From positions 43,090,001 to 43,154,000 of the forward strand of contig NC_088679.1 in NCBI RefSeq assembly GCF_950023065.1: DNA of 64,000 bases, written 5' to 3'. Numbering within the stretch: the stretch's first letter is position 1; every line of letters starts with the position of its first letter. The notes beneath the pieces are model-generated. The model was not told the origin of the DNA. It did not search any database and saw only the letters and a list, made by a program, of their open reading frames with translations. The stretch comes from Planococcus citri. Taxonomy: Eukaryota; Arthropoda; Insecta; Hemiptera; Pseudococcidae. This document shows, in pieces, positions 52,700-64,000 of the stretch. The position numbers and the translations under genes were made by a program.

Positions 52700-52890
52700 A
52701 CTTACAAAATGGTCGTTTTTTCGTTTTTTGGACCAATTTTTTCACCAAATTTTTGCTCTCGCTTCGCTCGAGCAGTAATTTTACCTTCGTTTCAATCAAA
52801 TAATAATTCATTAAGAAGGGTTTTCGAAAATAATTTGGTGGGGTACATCGATTTTTTTCTCAAAAATTCAAATTATGTTCAGTGCGATGA
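52700..52890 (+). repeat. Dispersed CTCGCTTCGCTCG-family repeat, copy 2
   Basis: TTTTTGCTCTCGCTTCGCTC then GAGCAGTAATTTTAC aligns with 39240-39460 over roughly 200 bases with many substitutions. It lies only ~200 bases from a third, shorter match at 52481, so this region may be a composite of repeat copies. Confidence 0.6.
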
Positions 52891-53057
52891 GGGGGGGGGG
52901 GTGTGTGTATGAAAATTAGGGACTTGCAACTTCAATTTAGCGTCCCCCTCAGAAAATAAATACAAAAAAAGGCCTGGGCATAGGTATAGTAGGTACCAAT
53001 AAGCGGTTACAATGTCTAGCTAGATCATGGAGATGAGTTAGTGTTCTCTAAAGAACT

Positions 53058-53141
53058 CACACTATTGAACAGGGTATACCCTAAGGTAGTATTCTAGGTC
53101 TTTTCTTTTTAATTATTTATGTCAATCGCCTTCCTAAAATG
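53058..53141 (+). pseudogene. Relic of non-LTR retrotransposon reverse transcriptase
   Basis: One frame reads HTIEQGIP-stop-GSILGLFF followed by LIIYVNRLPKM. This matches the highly conserved G(V/I)PQGSxLGPLLFxxYxNDLP block of reverse transcriptases from LINE-like (Jockey/CR1/I type) elements. The Gln of PQG has become a TAA stop, and P-L after LG is changed to LF. No other RT block is readable nearby, although upstream sequence may continue in shifted frames. It is a short dead fragment, not a working gene. Confidence 0.7.
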
Positions 53142-56100
53142 TTGTTGTTGTTTTTTTTGGCAATTTTTTAATCCAAATGTATTTATAAGCCAAGCTTCCA
53201 AGCTCTTGAATCGTGATAAAAATTATTGTGTGTTGTATCGCATTTTTCTCATCTTTCGGAGGCATTGAAGAATATTTTTTTATATAGGTAAGTACGTACA
53301 ATGTAAGTACATAAACGGTGGTTAGGGTTTACTTAGCTGACTAGAGGATTTCTCTTCAATTTTTCTAGTAGATAAGCAAATGAAAATGGCATACCTATCT
53401 ATTTTTATATTCAATCAATACGTTATGTAGGTACGTTGAAGGGCCCATCTCCCATATGGAATAATAATTGAGTAATTTTCTAAAATTTAATTTCTCCTTG
53501 AAAAATTACTTCGAAAATCATTAGATACTTAGTCAAACAATCCCTAAATAACATTTAAAAACATGGCCCTCAGATTTTCAAAATTCCAAATTTCTGTGAG
53601 CCATTTTTCAATTAGAGCATGGAAGGTAATACATAGGTACTAAGTATAAGTAAAATCTACATGTACGAGTACCTACATCGAATCGAACTGTTACAGATAA
53701 AATGGACTATACCTGCCTAATTAAGTAACAGTTCTTAGAACTGCGTTTGATCTGCGTTATTTCTATAATCTGGATGTTTTATGACCAGGTCTAGTTTATT
53801 TATTTAATACTTACGGTTTGCTTTAGGTTGTCTGTGGTGTTTAATGTTTGTTTACATAAATGCTGAACATTAATTAGTTTTTTGCTTAATGTCTGGACCG
53901 ATTATTTTTTCTTTTAAAATATTTTGAATCGTATCCTATTCCCTGTTTTATTTTACTGTTTCCGAGTATTCGATTGATTTAAAACACGTTTACCGATTTT
54001 AAACAGTTATTTGAATTATTTTCAAATTTCCGTTAGTTATACTTGAAAGAAAATTGAAAATGTACGTGATATCGAACAAATACCTTACTCCGACTTTATG
54101 TACCGTACCGGTACAGTAGTTTTCATACTTCGTACTCGCGCGGTGTTAGTATAAAGTACCTAATTTCGTTGTTATTTAGCCAAAACACACGAATGTGAAT
54201 TCACTATAGTGTTAAATTTACTACGCGACGAAACAAGTGACGATGAAAATGAACGTCAATAAATACTCGTATCGCTTTTCGTACGTAGTAAACTTTCTTC
54301 CAAACAGGTATCTACTTCACGTTGGAGAACTTGCTATTTCCAATTATCACCCTAGTTTCCGATACTGAAATGCATTTAGAACCCTTCAAACGTATCACTG
54401 TTGTATTATAAAGTCGATTACGTTACAGGAATTCAACGGTGATGTTATTTTATAGGCTATACGTATCGAGGGTTCAAACCCTCTTTGTTTTCTTAAACAA
54501 TAACAACTACAGAACTAGTATTTCAATTTCCCTTGAAAACTGTCGTTTTCTTTAAACACATTCAAACGTAAAACAAGAGACCCTCGTTGTCACTAGTAAA
54601 TCTGTTCCGAAATTGAAAAGTGAGTAAATAAATGGTAGGCCTATTTGAAATATATGTAACAATGATTAATCAGTTTTACTTACGGTCAGAACACAGATTG
54701 GGGATATTTTACAAACACAAAAACCAAAAATGATCGATTAGTAGAAGGCCTGGAACAAAGTGAAGGTTAAGTTTTCTGTAAAGTGTAGCTAGCCTATAGC
54801 ACTTACTTATTTCTCCCCTGCCTCTCGCTTATTCGGTTTTCAAATCACCAGTAGCTGTCTCTGAGTTTTTAACTGCTTATTTCAAATTTTTTTTCATTCA
54901 TAAATTTATACCTAGGAACTTTCAAATATTAAAAATTCTTAAAATGGGTGCTGAGTTTCCTCTCCAAAGAAAATTTTAAATCATAGATACCTATGTTTTA
55001 AGCATAGGTCAACTCAAATTATCAGGACTAAACAACAGAATTTTTTCCATTTTAAACGCCTTGTATAACTTTTAACCCTACCCGCGGTTACCTATACTCT
55101 ATTCGTAGCCCAAGTTCATAATACACTACTACCATAATCAACATTTTGACCTTTGATCTTTGATCACGGCCTTTTCAAACCAATATCAAAAAACTAATGT
55201 CACAAAGTTGGTTTGGACGATGGTCTGAAGGTCCATATAAAATTTCATGAAATTTCGTTCATTACCGTACATAATAGTACTTCTGACGTGATGCGCGGAC
55301 AAAAAAGTCAACTTTCAATTTATCTTATTTATGACAGAATTTATAAAAAATTCTATCTTTCTAGAAGTCAATTTTTTGACCTTTGAAGCCTTGCAACAAC
55401 AACTCAAAATGCATATAAATTCTCTCATAAGAATGCTTGAAATTTATCAGTGAATGAGAATTTGATTTTTTCCTCACTTTTTCTGGTACCCACTTATTTA
55501 ATACAAATTGATAGACCAAAGCTGAAGGCGTTAAAGTTCATTTTTGGCTCTTTTAGAGCGATTTGGAATTTCCGGAGAAAATTAAAAAATCGCTGGAGGC
55601 TCCAGTTTCAAAATACAAAATTTCATTCCCGTTTTCCGAAAATAAATTCAACAGCTCATAAGTAAAAGTCTTTAAATCACTACACGAGTAAAATATGGAA
55701 TAAAATAGGTTTAAATGTGTGGTAACACTGGGTTTGTTGATTTTGATCAAATTTCATTTTGAAGTTTTAGGAAATTCGGTTGAAGTATTAAGGTACCTAC
55801 ATATAAAAATTCATTTCAAAAGACCCAAACTTGTATTTCTATGAAAAGTACTTACCAATATCAATTTGAATTTTTGGCATTTTTTATAATATCTTTTTGA
55901 AATTTGATTTTTTCAAATTTAGTACCTACGTGATTTCTCAATTCTCACATTGAAATGAGAACCTTATTTACACTTCAGTTTCACCTTCAAATTCCAAAAT
56001 TAAACTTCAACGAATTTTCAAAATCCTTGCGCTAGCTTTCCCTTTGTAAGTATACAATATTTTATTTTATTCGAAGCAAAAATCTTTTAAAATTTAGAAA

Positions 56101-59100
56101 TATAAAAATTTTGTTTCACCCATTTCTCAAAAATGTTCAAAAAATTTTAAGTAGGTATGTTTTGCCGATTTAAAAAAATAAAAAAATCTTGTAAATAAAA
56201 TTTGATCGAAATTGAAAACCTGCTCATACGTCGTCATTTCACCCTAATTTACCTACTCGATCCAATTTATTCTTGCGATGATAAAAATGTTTTTTTGTGA
56301 TATCGCAGTTCAATTGTTCAGTCCAACTTCTCTCATGAATATTTTTATTAATCGGTTGAACATCTCTCAAACGCTTAAGGGTTGAAAAAATTCTAAACGT
56401 CAAAAATTTGAAAAACCGATTAGGACCCTGTAAGTAGTGTTGGTAGGTAAGTAGCTACTCATCAAGCAGCATTTTAAAAATCCAATTTTCTTTGAAGTCG
56501 ATGGCAGGTTTTGAAAGCAGTTTACTTTATTATAGATAAGTACCTACCTGACAGTGGTTTGATTTTAATACTTATTGATCATAATTTACACAAAAAATTA
56601 ATAAAAGTTTCAAACTTTTGGATGGATTTCAATTTTAAAAAATAAGCACCTAAGTACCTATAAAATAGAGGGGGAAATAAATTCACTTACCTATGTCAAC
56701 AGTCTACCATATACTTGGAATGTCATAAAAAATACTTCAACTCATAAAAATGCGTAAAAGGTTTGCTTTTGAAGCTGTAGGTAGGTACGTACAAAAAATG
56801 TAACTAAATACCGAATAATTTGAGACAAAAACGATCGATTATTCTCATCGAAAAACGATGATTTTTAATCTAATAAGAAAAAATTACCGAAATAACCATA
56901 TTAATGATTAGAATAGAGCAAAAAGACTAAAGTGTGAGCATAAATAGATGTAGATTAAAGACCATGTCCATTAATGTAAGCTATTCGAGCAATGAGAAGT
57001 AACACACTGGTGTAATTTAACGATTAATACCATTAAACAGCTTCCAAAGCCGCTTCAAATTACAGGTTGTTTAGATTTGCCTATTACACATGCTAACGTT
57101 ATAATTTAGCGACGATTACAACCAGTTCGTTCCGAAGTTAATATATAAAAATAAGCAGATTGAAACATATTATAATGATCGCTTGTGCCGGCAGCTTCAC
57201 CTAATTATTACAAGTGAAGAAGCGATTTGAAAGGGAAAAAATCATTTTTGAATAGTTTAATGATAAACAAGAATTCAATCGATGAAAATTTGTTTATGCG
57301 TTTGCCGCAATCTAGGTTGGTACCTAAGTATACGTAGCTTTGCTCGCATGAAAAATTATTGTGGAGTCGTTGAAAGCTTAATTTACGCTCAATTATTACA
57401 GCTGTTGGAATGAAATCGACGCATGGATTACGCCTACGGGGGTAGACTACGAGTATTTTCCGCTTCCGGTAGTATTCGTTAGGAAAACCTAAACTAAACA
57501 AACTAATTTCGCGGTCAACCCAGCAAATACACAATTTATCACGTGTCATTACCAAAGACGAGAAGAAGTTACGAAAATTCTTCCTATTTGTATAGTAATC
57601 CGAAGTCGAACGGCGCACAGCGGCGCGACGAATGTATCCGGAATTGCAGCGCTAAAAACGGGCGCATTTGGTAATGTTAATTTGCTATTAAGTATTAGAG
57701 AAGATGAAAAATAAGGCGACGATTTTGAAATTCTTGTTTTACCTACTTTGACGCGCTAACCGAAGTGTGACGTCATGTCATTAAATGTAGTCTTAACAAT
57801 GTTTCCTCAAAATATATGTAGGTGCCTACCTATAGTGCCTACCGTCTACAGGACTAAATCTCATGTATATTCAACAAAGATAACTGGAGTTGACTGAAGC
57901 AATTAGAATGCACCGCCGAATGAGTTTGAAATGCCGACTGGCGACCATCGAATCCGTCATCACATCTTCTAGACCGGAACGACTTCAATCTATTCCGGAG
58001 ACGACGAGATCTATTACTGCACCGTTCCTGTCCCCTTATCCCTTTCAACGTAGCCATTCATCAGTTTTTGGTTCATATTTTGGTCGCCATATTTTTTCAT
58101 TCGATTTACAGGTACTTACTCACGTTTGTAATCGTGTGAATACAGATAAAATTACAAAATATAAACGCAGGATTTTTTTACATTTTGCAAAGGTATAACT
58201 CAAGTAGGTATTTAAAAAAAAAAAAAAAAACTATAGGTACTGATACTTACCTAGAAATCAAACAGCTTAATATTAAGAGTCAAATATTTGTTGTTAGAGA
58301 TTCGTGATTAACAACCATGAATACTTTTATATTTTCATGGAGGTGATGGAAACGCATCGTCACTTCATTCAGAAAGATCACCCTTTCGGGGTGGTTTGTC
58401 TTTGCACAATATACTTTTTTTTAGTATTGAAGGTGGTTCCAACAAATTTGGTTCTCACTTTGATAGAAACGCCCTCTCACATTGTTTGGAAAGTTCTCCC
58501 CTTCGTAGCTCTACCGATTCAAAAACTAGAAAAATACCCCAAAAATCATTTTTTTAATCCTGGGGAGAGGTAAAAAAAACTGATAAATAACGCCGTAATC
58601 AACTTTTTCAATCCTGGAAAGGGATCGAGTATGTTTGGTTTGCTCGACATACAGCACTACTTGGGTACCAGACACAGACAGAGCACCGGGTGCGGTTCTC
58701 GTACTTAACGTTCAGTAACACAGCCAAAAACTGATACTGAAATACATCCGATGTAAGAATTGCTGCCTTATTTCGTCATGCAAGGAACTCGTTTGAATTT
58801 GATAGACGAACACATATCTTACTGCTCACGTTCATTTCGTTGTCGTCATCGATGTGACGCAAAGTTTTTAAGGTCAAAATGATTCCAAATTATGAATGAT
58901 GCTACAATTGCTACCTTCCACCCTTTATTATGTATGGTTCTTTTCTCCATTTTGATCCATACCTACTATAAAATAGTACCTATTGCGAAGCTCAAAGCTC
59001 CGTGTTTTAAAAACGGTACCATATTAATGTACCTATAATCGTGAAATGAATGATTTCAATAGCAATACTGCGAACGAGAGGATTAAGTAGGTACATCGGA

Positions 59101-62100
59101 ATGAGCAAATTTCAATGACAAAGTGATACCATCATGAGAAAAATCCATCTTTTCAGAGAAGATAATTATTTTTCTAATTTTTGCATTACCATCGATCTAC
59201 CTAGATGAACTAAAATATCTCTCTGGCAAAAAACATATTGAAACATTTCATATGTACAAAGGTGTGTGGGGTAAGTAGTTTATTTTTTCATTTTTTAATA
59301 TTTTTTTTCTTTTTCAATCTTCATTTGTCTATAGGTACATAAGTACGCCAAAGCATTTTTGATATTTTTAATTCTATTCAACACTATTATTGTCAAATAT
59401 TTAAAGTGGGTACCTACCTGTCTTTCGTAAATTAATTCAATTCTTTCGTGTCATCATGTCACCATATCAGATACTTACTTGTTTATAAGATTTCAATTAA
59501 AAAAGTAAAATATTAAAAAACACTCCACTCTCTGATCTTATTAATTTTGTAATTATTTCTCTTGATTTTCTTTAAAAAAAAAAAAAATTATAATTTTTTC
59601 TGTTTCAGTTTGTCACTAGAAATCGACAATACAAATTGAATGAAATGTTGCCAGAAGCATTGAAACGATATCTAGGTATATCATAGTTGATGATTATAAA
59701 AAGTAATAATTCAGCATCGTGTTCAAGTACATAAATTATCTACCGAATTAGTATTTTCCACTTTAGGTGAATCTTTATTTGTCGCCCACTTTCCATCCCT
59801 CCTCATCACACCTTCTTCCGAACAAAAGATGAATCCCGACTGGCACCTTTTTTTTTAGATCATTCAAATTTGGCTTGACTTCTATAGAAAAATCAAAATG
59901 TTATATTATCAGGATAGAAAACTTGGATTTGGTTCAGGGTTCCATGCCTTTTTAAAGCTATAGCAGATGTTTGGATTTTCCATCGTTATTGATAAGATGC
60001 TGAAGCCTGTACTTTATTTCATTTTGGTTCGTTTTACGACAATTTCCAAAACTGAACCATTCAAAAATCTGCTGAAAGTATCAAAATAAAACAAAATCAC
60101 TACCAACATCGCTCAAGCTTTTCAAAAAAAAAATTATGAAATTTGAAAAATACGTTGTTATTTTCTCAGGTTAAATAAGGCCTATAAGGAACGCAATTGA
60201 GAAGAAAATATAATCTTCGTAAATGGAACATTTCCAGGAGTTGTAGCTGTATCATATACACCATTAAAAATTATTATTATTACCTATTTTAAAAACTGTG
60301 TCCAAAAGTACAATTTTTTGAAATTTTTTTTCAAGAGAGATCCCCAAAACGCGTTGACAATTCGAAACTGACTCAAAAAGAAAATTTTCAAGTTAAAAAT
60401 TGGTTCCCTCAAAAATACTGTTACTCGTACTCATGTAAATGTGGCATATCTATTCTTGTAATTGTATGCACTTAGGTACGGTAATGCAAAATGTATTTTT
60501 TTAGCATTATGACCTGGTAGGTACCTACACCTAGGTACTAATAATTCTACATAGTCACTTGATTTTTATTTTGGATTATTTTGAAAAATTCAGAAAGAAC
60601 CCTCAATTTTATGCCAATACTGTAGGAATTTTTTTAAAAGTTGCCTTATAAGTTTCCATACTCTGGTAAAAAAAAAAAAAAAAAAAAATATGAAAATCGA
60701 TGACTGAGTGAACACTAATGTAAGTAAGCGAGAGATTCCGTTGTTGAAATATTCGAAAAAGATACGTTTATGGAGACAATTTTTTTTAAAGGTTAGACTT
60801 ACATTTCGAAATTTTAAAGAAATTGAAATTTTAGTTTGTACTTACATACGTACTATGAATTTCGGTTTTCATTTCCTAGAAATATACTCGTTCTCGTTTA
60901 TGTGTATAACGTACATTAAACGCCTGTGAAATCCCACTTATGCAATGAAAAGCATTGGTGTAAAATGGATTGCTTAAGATCATAGGTGTGAAATAAGTTG
61001 CCTAATTAGATCCTGAAATATTGTTAGTACGTTACATAAAACCATTATTACACAAGTGTCAAAAAAGTAAAATCACCAGGAGGATAGCTAACAACCAGGA
61101 ATTATTGAATACATTTTCAAAAAAAAAAAATCGAATACATTTTTAAATTTCTGTTAGTTTTTGGGGTGGGTACGAGGTACGTAGAAATAACGATTTTACC
61201 TTCTTTTTATTTGCAATATGTTGAGAAATTTTGCTTGCTAAATTCAAAATTAAAATGAATAAGTTGAGAAAATTGTTTTCAATTCTACTGAACGTCTAGC
61301 AAAACTATTTCTAAACCTTCACGTTGCTTGCAAACCTCGGCGATACAAACCTCTAGTCTTACTTTTTTAAATGTAAGCATATGAGTATTGAGTACGATAT
61401 TGAGTACTCAAATTGAGCAAATACATAGTGTGTGAGCATTCTTGGGTAAGATAAAGATGGATTGTAGATTTTATGCCACTGAGCGAACTCTATCACCTAT
61501 AGAATGTACCGAGTTGCTAAGTTAGGTGACGACTTGAATGAAAGAGGGAACTGAACAATGGCTTTTGGTAAAGAATCAGTAATAAAGAGAGCAGCACGCA
61601 GTAATAGGTCCTATCAATACTTTTACGCGCTGAAAAAAAATTATCAAAGTAGATTTTTTCGCATTTTCTACCAGGGAAACCGATTTTTTTTGTTACTTAA
61701 TTTTTTTAATTTATGAAATTATAGACCACTTTTTTAAAAAATGGGAACATTTGTGCAATGAGTCAATTTTATTTTTGCTGTATGCAATTAGATATTCCCA
61801 TTTTGCATTCGCATTTTTTCTCTCTCTAAAAAAATTGAAAGATTTTGCAGAGTAAACTTTATTTAATTCTTCATTCTCTATCTTTAATGTATTGGCACAT
61901 GACAAATCATTCATCAAATTCCATACAAACAGTATTAAGTAAAAATATGTACCTAGGTATAGGTACTATGAACCTTACAGCAAATATTGAGTTCATTCAG
62001 TGAATTAATTTTGTGGGTCAAAATATGTATATTTGGTTAGGTACCTACCTACTATTTTTATCGGCATTCCTTTTGGTTTCCCGCAGATTTTTTGCATCGA

Positions 62101-62569
62101 AGACTGCTTAGATAGCAAAGTGCAAAAACTTGAGACCTTGATCATTTTTATAAAATCTGACATTAGGTACATAGGTGCATGGGTAAGGACTACTCAAATA
62201 TTCAAAACCCATGTTACACACGATAGTTGTGAATTGTGACAGTGCATAATCGAAGATACCTAGTTGATAGTATACTCATTTCAAAATTGAAAAAATCTAG
62301 CAGGTCTTGACTCCATTTCTTTTTCAGCAGCTGTATAAAAATATCGACACTTTGTGAGCTCATTAATTAGGTATGCACAGGCCCTTTTTTATCGTTTCTT
62401 TTTTGGAGGCACGCTAATTCTCAAAAGTTGTTATAGTCCATAATTTTTTGGTACCTTCTCCTCACCCCAAACACCCTAAAAGAATTAATTTTTCCCTTAT
62501 TCGTTTAAGAGCCTCCTTTTTGTTCCTAAATAGTCAAGCAAAAGTAGGTTTATTAGGTAGGTACTGTTT
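53142..62569. other. Downstream intergenic DNA, no supported gene
   Basis: Over nine kilobases with only short open frames. The longest (136 codons, minus strand, 57208-57618) resembles no known protein and is within chance expectation. CpG-richer, less repetitive patches lie around 54060-54480 and 57310-58070. A-runs occur at 58212-58229 and 60668-60688. The 18- and 21-base A-runs could mark tails of retroposed sequences, but no parent was identified. Confidence 0.35.
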
Positions 62570-63050
62570 TTGGCCAAACTTGCTTATAAAGTTATGATTT
62601 TTTTCCCGCAAAATTTACACGAGTCAAAACGTGTCAACTTTTGAAAAAGTTGTAAAATTGTCAAAAAGAGTCAATTTTTTCCAAAATTGTCAAGCATTCC
62701 TGTTCTTCCCAAGATTGCCAAGAAAATCCCGTTTCCATCAAAATTGACGAATTGTTAACAAATTCGCATTTTTTGTAAAAATTGTCAGAGAGTGCCAATT
62801 TTTGGGGAGTTGACGAGAAGTTGTAATGTTTTTCCGCCAAAATCTCAGGAAGTAGATTTTTGATAATAGTCAAATGGTCGTAATTTTTGCCAAAATTACT
62901 AAGAAATTTGTGCTTTTTTCGTCAAAATGTGTAAAATAAAGCATTGATTTTTGATCCTCTTTTTGCTTCAAAGTTTGCCAAACAAAAGTTCATGTTTTTT
63001 ACAAAATTACTTAAAAGCATTTTTTTCAGTTTTTATGACAATTCCTCGAT
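62570..63050 (+). repeat. Degenerate tandem array, period about 40 bases
   Basis: Variants of TTTTTGCCAAAATTGTCAAG recur about every 40 bases from 62570 to roughly 63050, with spacers such as GAAATTTGTGCTTTT and AAGTTGTAATGTTTTT. Copies are strongly diverged, indicating an old minisatellite-like expansion. Confidence 0.5.
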
Positions 63051-64000
63051 ATTTTTGAAAGTTTCTTCGGAGGAATTTTAGAGACACTGCGTGCTCCCAT
63101 AAAAAAATCCCTAATTAGGTGTATATAATTGCTTATTATCGATGCCATAGATATTAGGTGTATAAATAGCATCGCTTATTTGTGTTTAGTTTATCGAAAG
63201 TTTTAATCACCCAACAAAAGCTAATTCCATTGGCTGCTAACCGAAACAGATTTCAAATAGGGTTGCTGATTATCGATCCTGAAGCATAAAAGTACATTAA
63301 CATATGAGTAGCCTTAAATGAGTGCCTAATATTTTACGGATGGTAAAGCAACAATAACGTTAAGTTGAAGAGCACCTACCTTCGTATAGACAGAGAAAGA
63401 AATAAATAGAGAGGGAGAAAGATACAGATAATTTGACTGCGATTCGGCGTCGACTATCGTGTATCCTACATATTTAAATCAGGGAGACAAATTTACTCGC
63501 AGAAATCGAGTACAAGTACCTAATAATCTACCATAATACTTTACTTGAACGTAAATTTCTGCAACATTAGACATTGAAATATCACGAATACGTATACATA
63601 CCTACCTTATATGTCGAGCGGCTCTCCTTCTCTTAATAATTATCTAATACAGTAGTTTATATTTATGCCTACGTACTTCAGGTATCATCTACTATTGAGA
63701 CGAGTATATTTATAGGGTTGCAAGTGTGAGAAATGAAGGCTATATCGGCCCGTAATATCATCTTTGAAATAAGATAGGAAGTTGGAGAAGACAAAAAAAA
63801 ATCTCTGTACAATGTTTAGATAGGTATAGGTATACGTAACACATCTTCTGTTCTTTTTTTTTCGTCATTTACAGCATGTTGAAGCTGATGGTAATGTACC
63901 TGTGCGTTGAAAGATTTTTTATTTCCTTTGAAGATGGATTAGAAAATAATTCTACGTGAAAGCTTTTTGAAATATTTATAATGACCGTATAATTGACATA
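63051..64000. other. Downstream intergenic DNA, no gene seen
   Basis: AT-rich sequence to the window edge with TAGGTA motifs and no recognisable coding or RNA feature. Confidence 0.45.

Noticed and set aside
54470..54495. tRNA T-arm-like GAGGGTTCAAACCCTC
   Set aside because: It is a simple hairpin with a 6-base loop and no box A or acceptor stem upstream.
57208..57618. 136-codon minus-strand open frame as a gene
   Set aside because: At this base composition about one stop per 14 codons is expected, and a frame of this length somewhere in 64 kb is not surprising. No domain or splice pattern supports it.
58304..58573. 89-codon plus-strand frame
   Set aside because: The sequence is repeat-like, the product has no recognisable features, and the frame does not begin at an ATG.
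1..64000. CRISPR arrays, bacterial operons, viral genes or a second NK-cluster homeobox gene
   Set aside because: No regularly spaced identical repeats, no prokaryotic gene organisation, no readable viral protein and no second homeodomain were found in any frame.

Overview
The window reads as AT-rich arthropod nuclear DNA. It has one spliced protein-coding gene, very long non-coding stretches, many terminal-inverted-repeat transposon remnants, and a pervasive short TAGGTA/TACCTA motif in runs and singly on both strands. The coding gene is clearly of insect type. The repeat style suggests a hemipteran such as a scale insect, mealybug or aphid relative, but that is an impression I cannot prove here.

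The gene is a ladybird/Lbx homeobox gene on the + strand. Exon 1 (2201-3422) encodes the N-terminal part: acidic and Ser-rich segments, an eh1-type Groucho-binding motif, a KIVRPWD block and the SPLDALFQMT block. Exon 2 (49209-49579) encodes the homeodomain and a short tail. The two exons join in phase across a 45.8 kb intron to give a 530-residue protein. A CpG-richer 5' flank precedes exon 1, and an AT-rich 3' UTR follows exon 2 with a possible ATTAAA signal near 50390. No second gene of the NK homeobox cluster is visible.

The intron holds most of the window and carries the mobile DNA. There are two sibling foldback MITEs (4682-4817, 4945-5193) and a diverged foldback near 8.2-8.4 kb. A 3.43 kb TA-flanked element (12695-16128) has subterminal GCTAGC-rich arrays and encloses a 1.6 kb imperfect palindrome, one arm of which has grown by tandem duplication of a ~141 bp unit. 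A 0.92 kb Tc1/mariner-type non-autonomous element lies at 26190-27111. A hAT-type element (42144-43306) has an 8 bp target duplication and a second element nested inside it. There are also two tRNA-like sequences, members of a dispersed CTCGCTTCGCTCG repeat family, and a strikingly GC/CpG-rich unique patch (44640-45190) that is a candidate regulatory element.

Downstream of the gene (about 50.6-64 kb) I see no supported gene. That stretch contains another pair of dispersed repeats, a dead reverse-transcriptase fragment of a non-LTR retrotransposon (53058-53141), and a degenerate tandem array (62570-63050). Most other open frames are of lengths expected by chance at this base composition and are not annotated.
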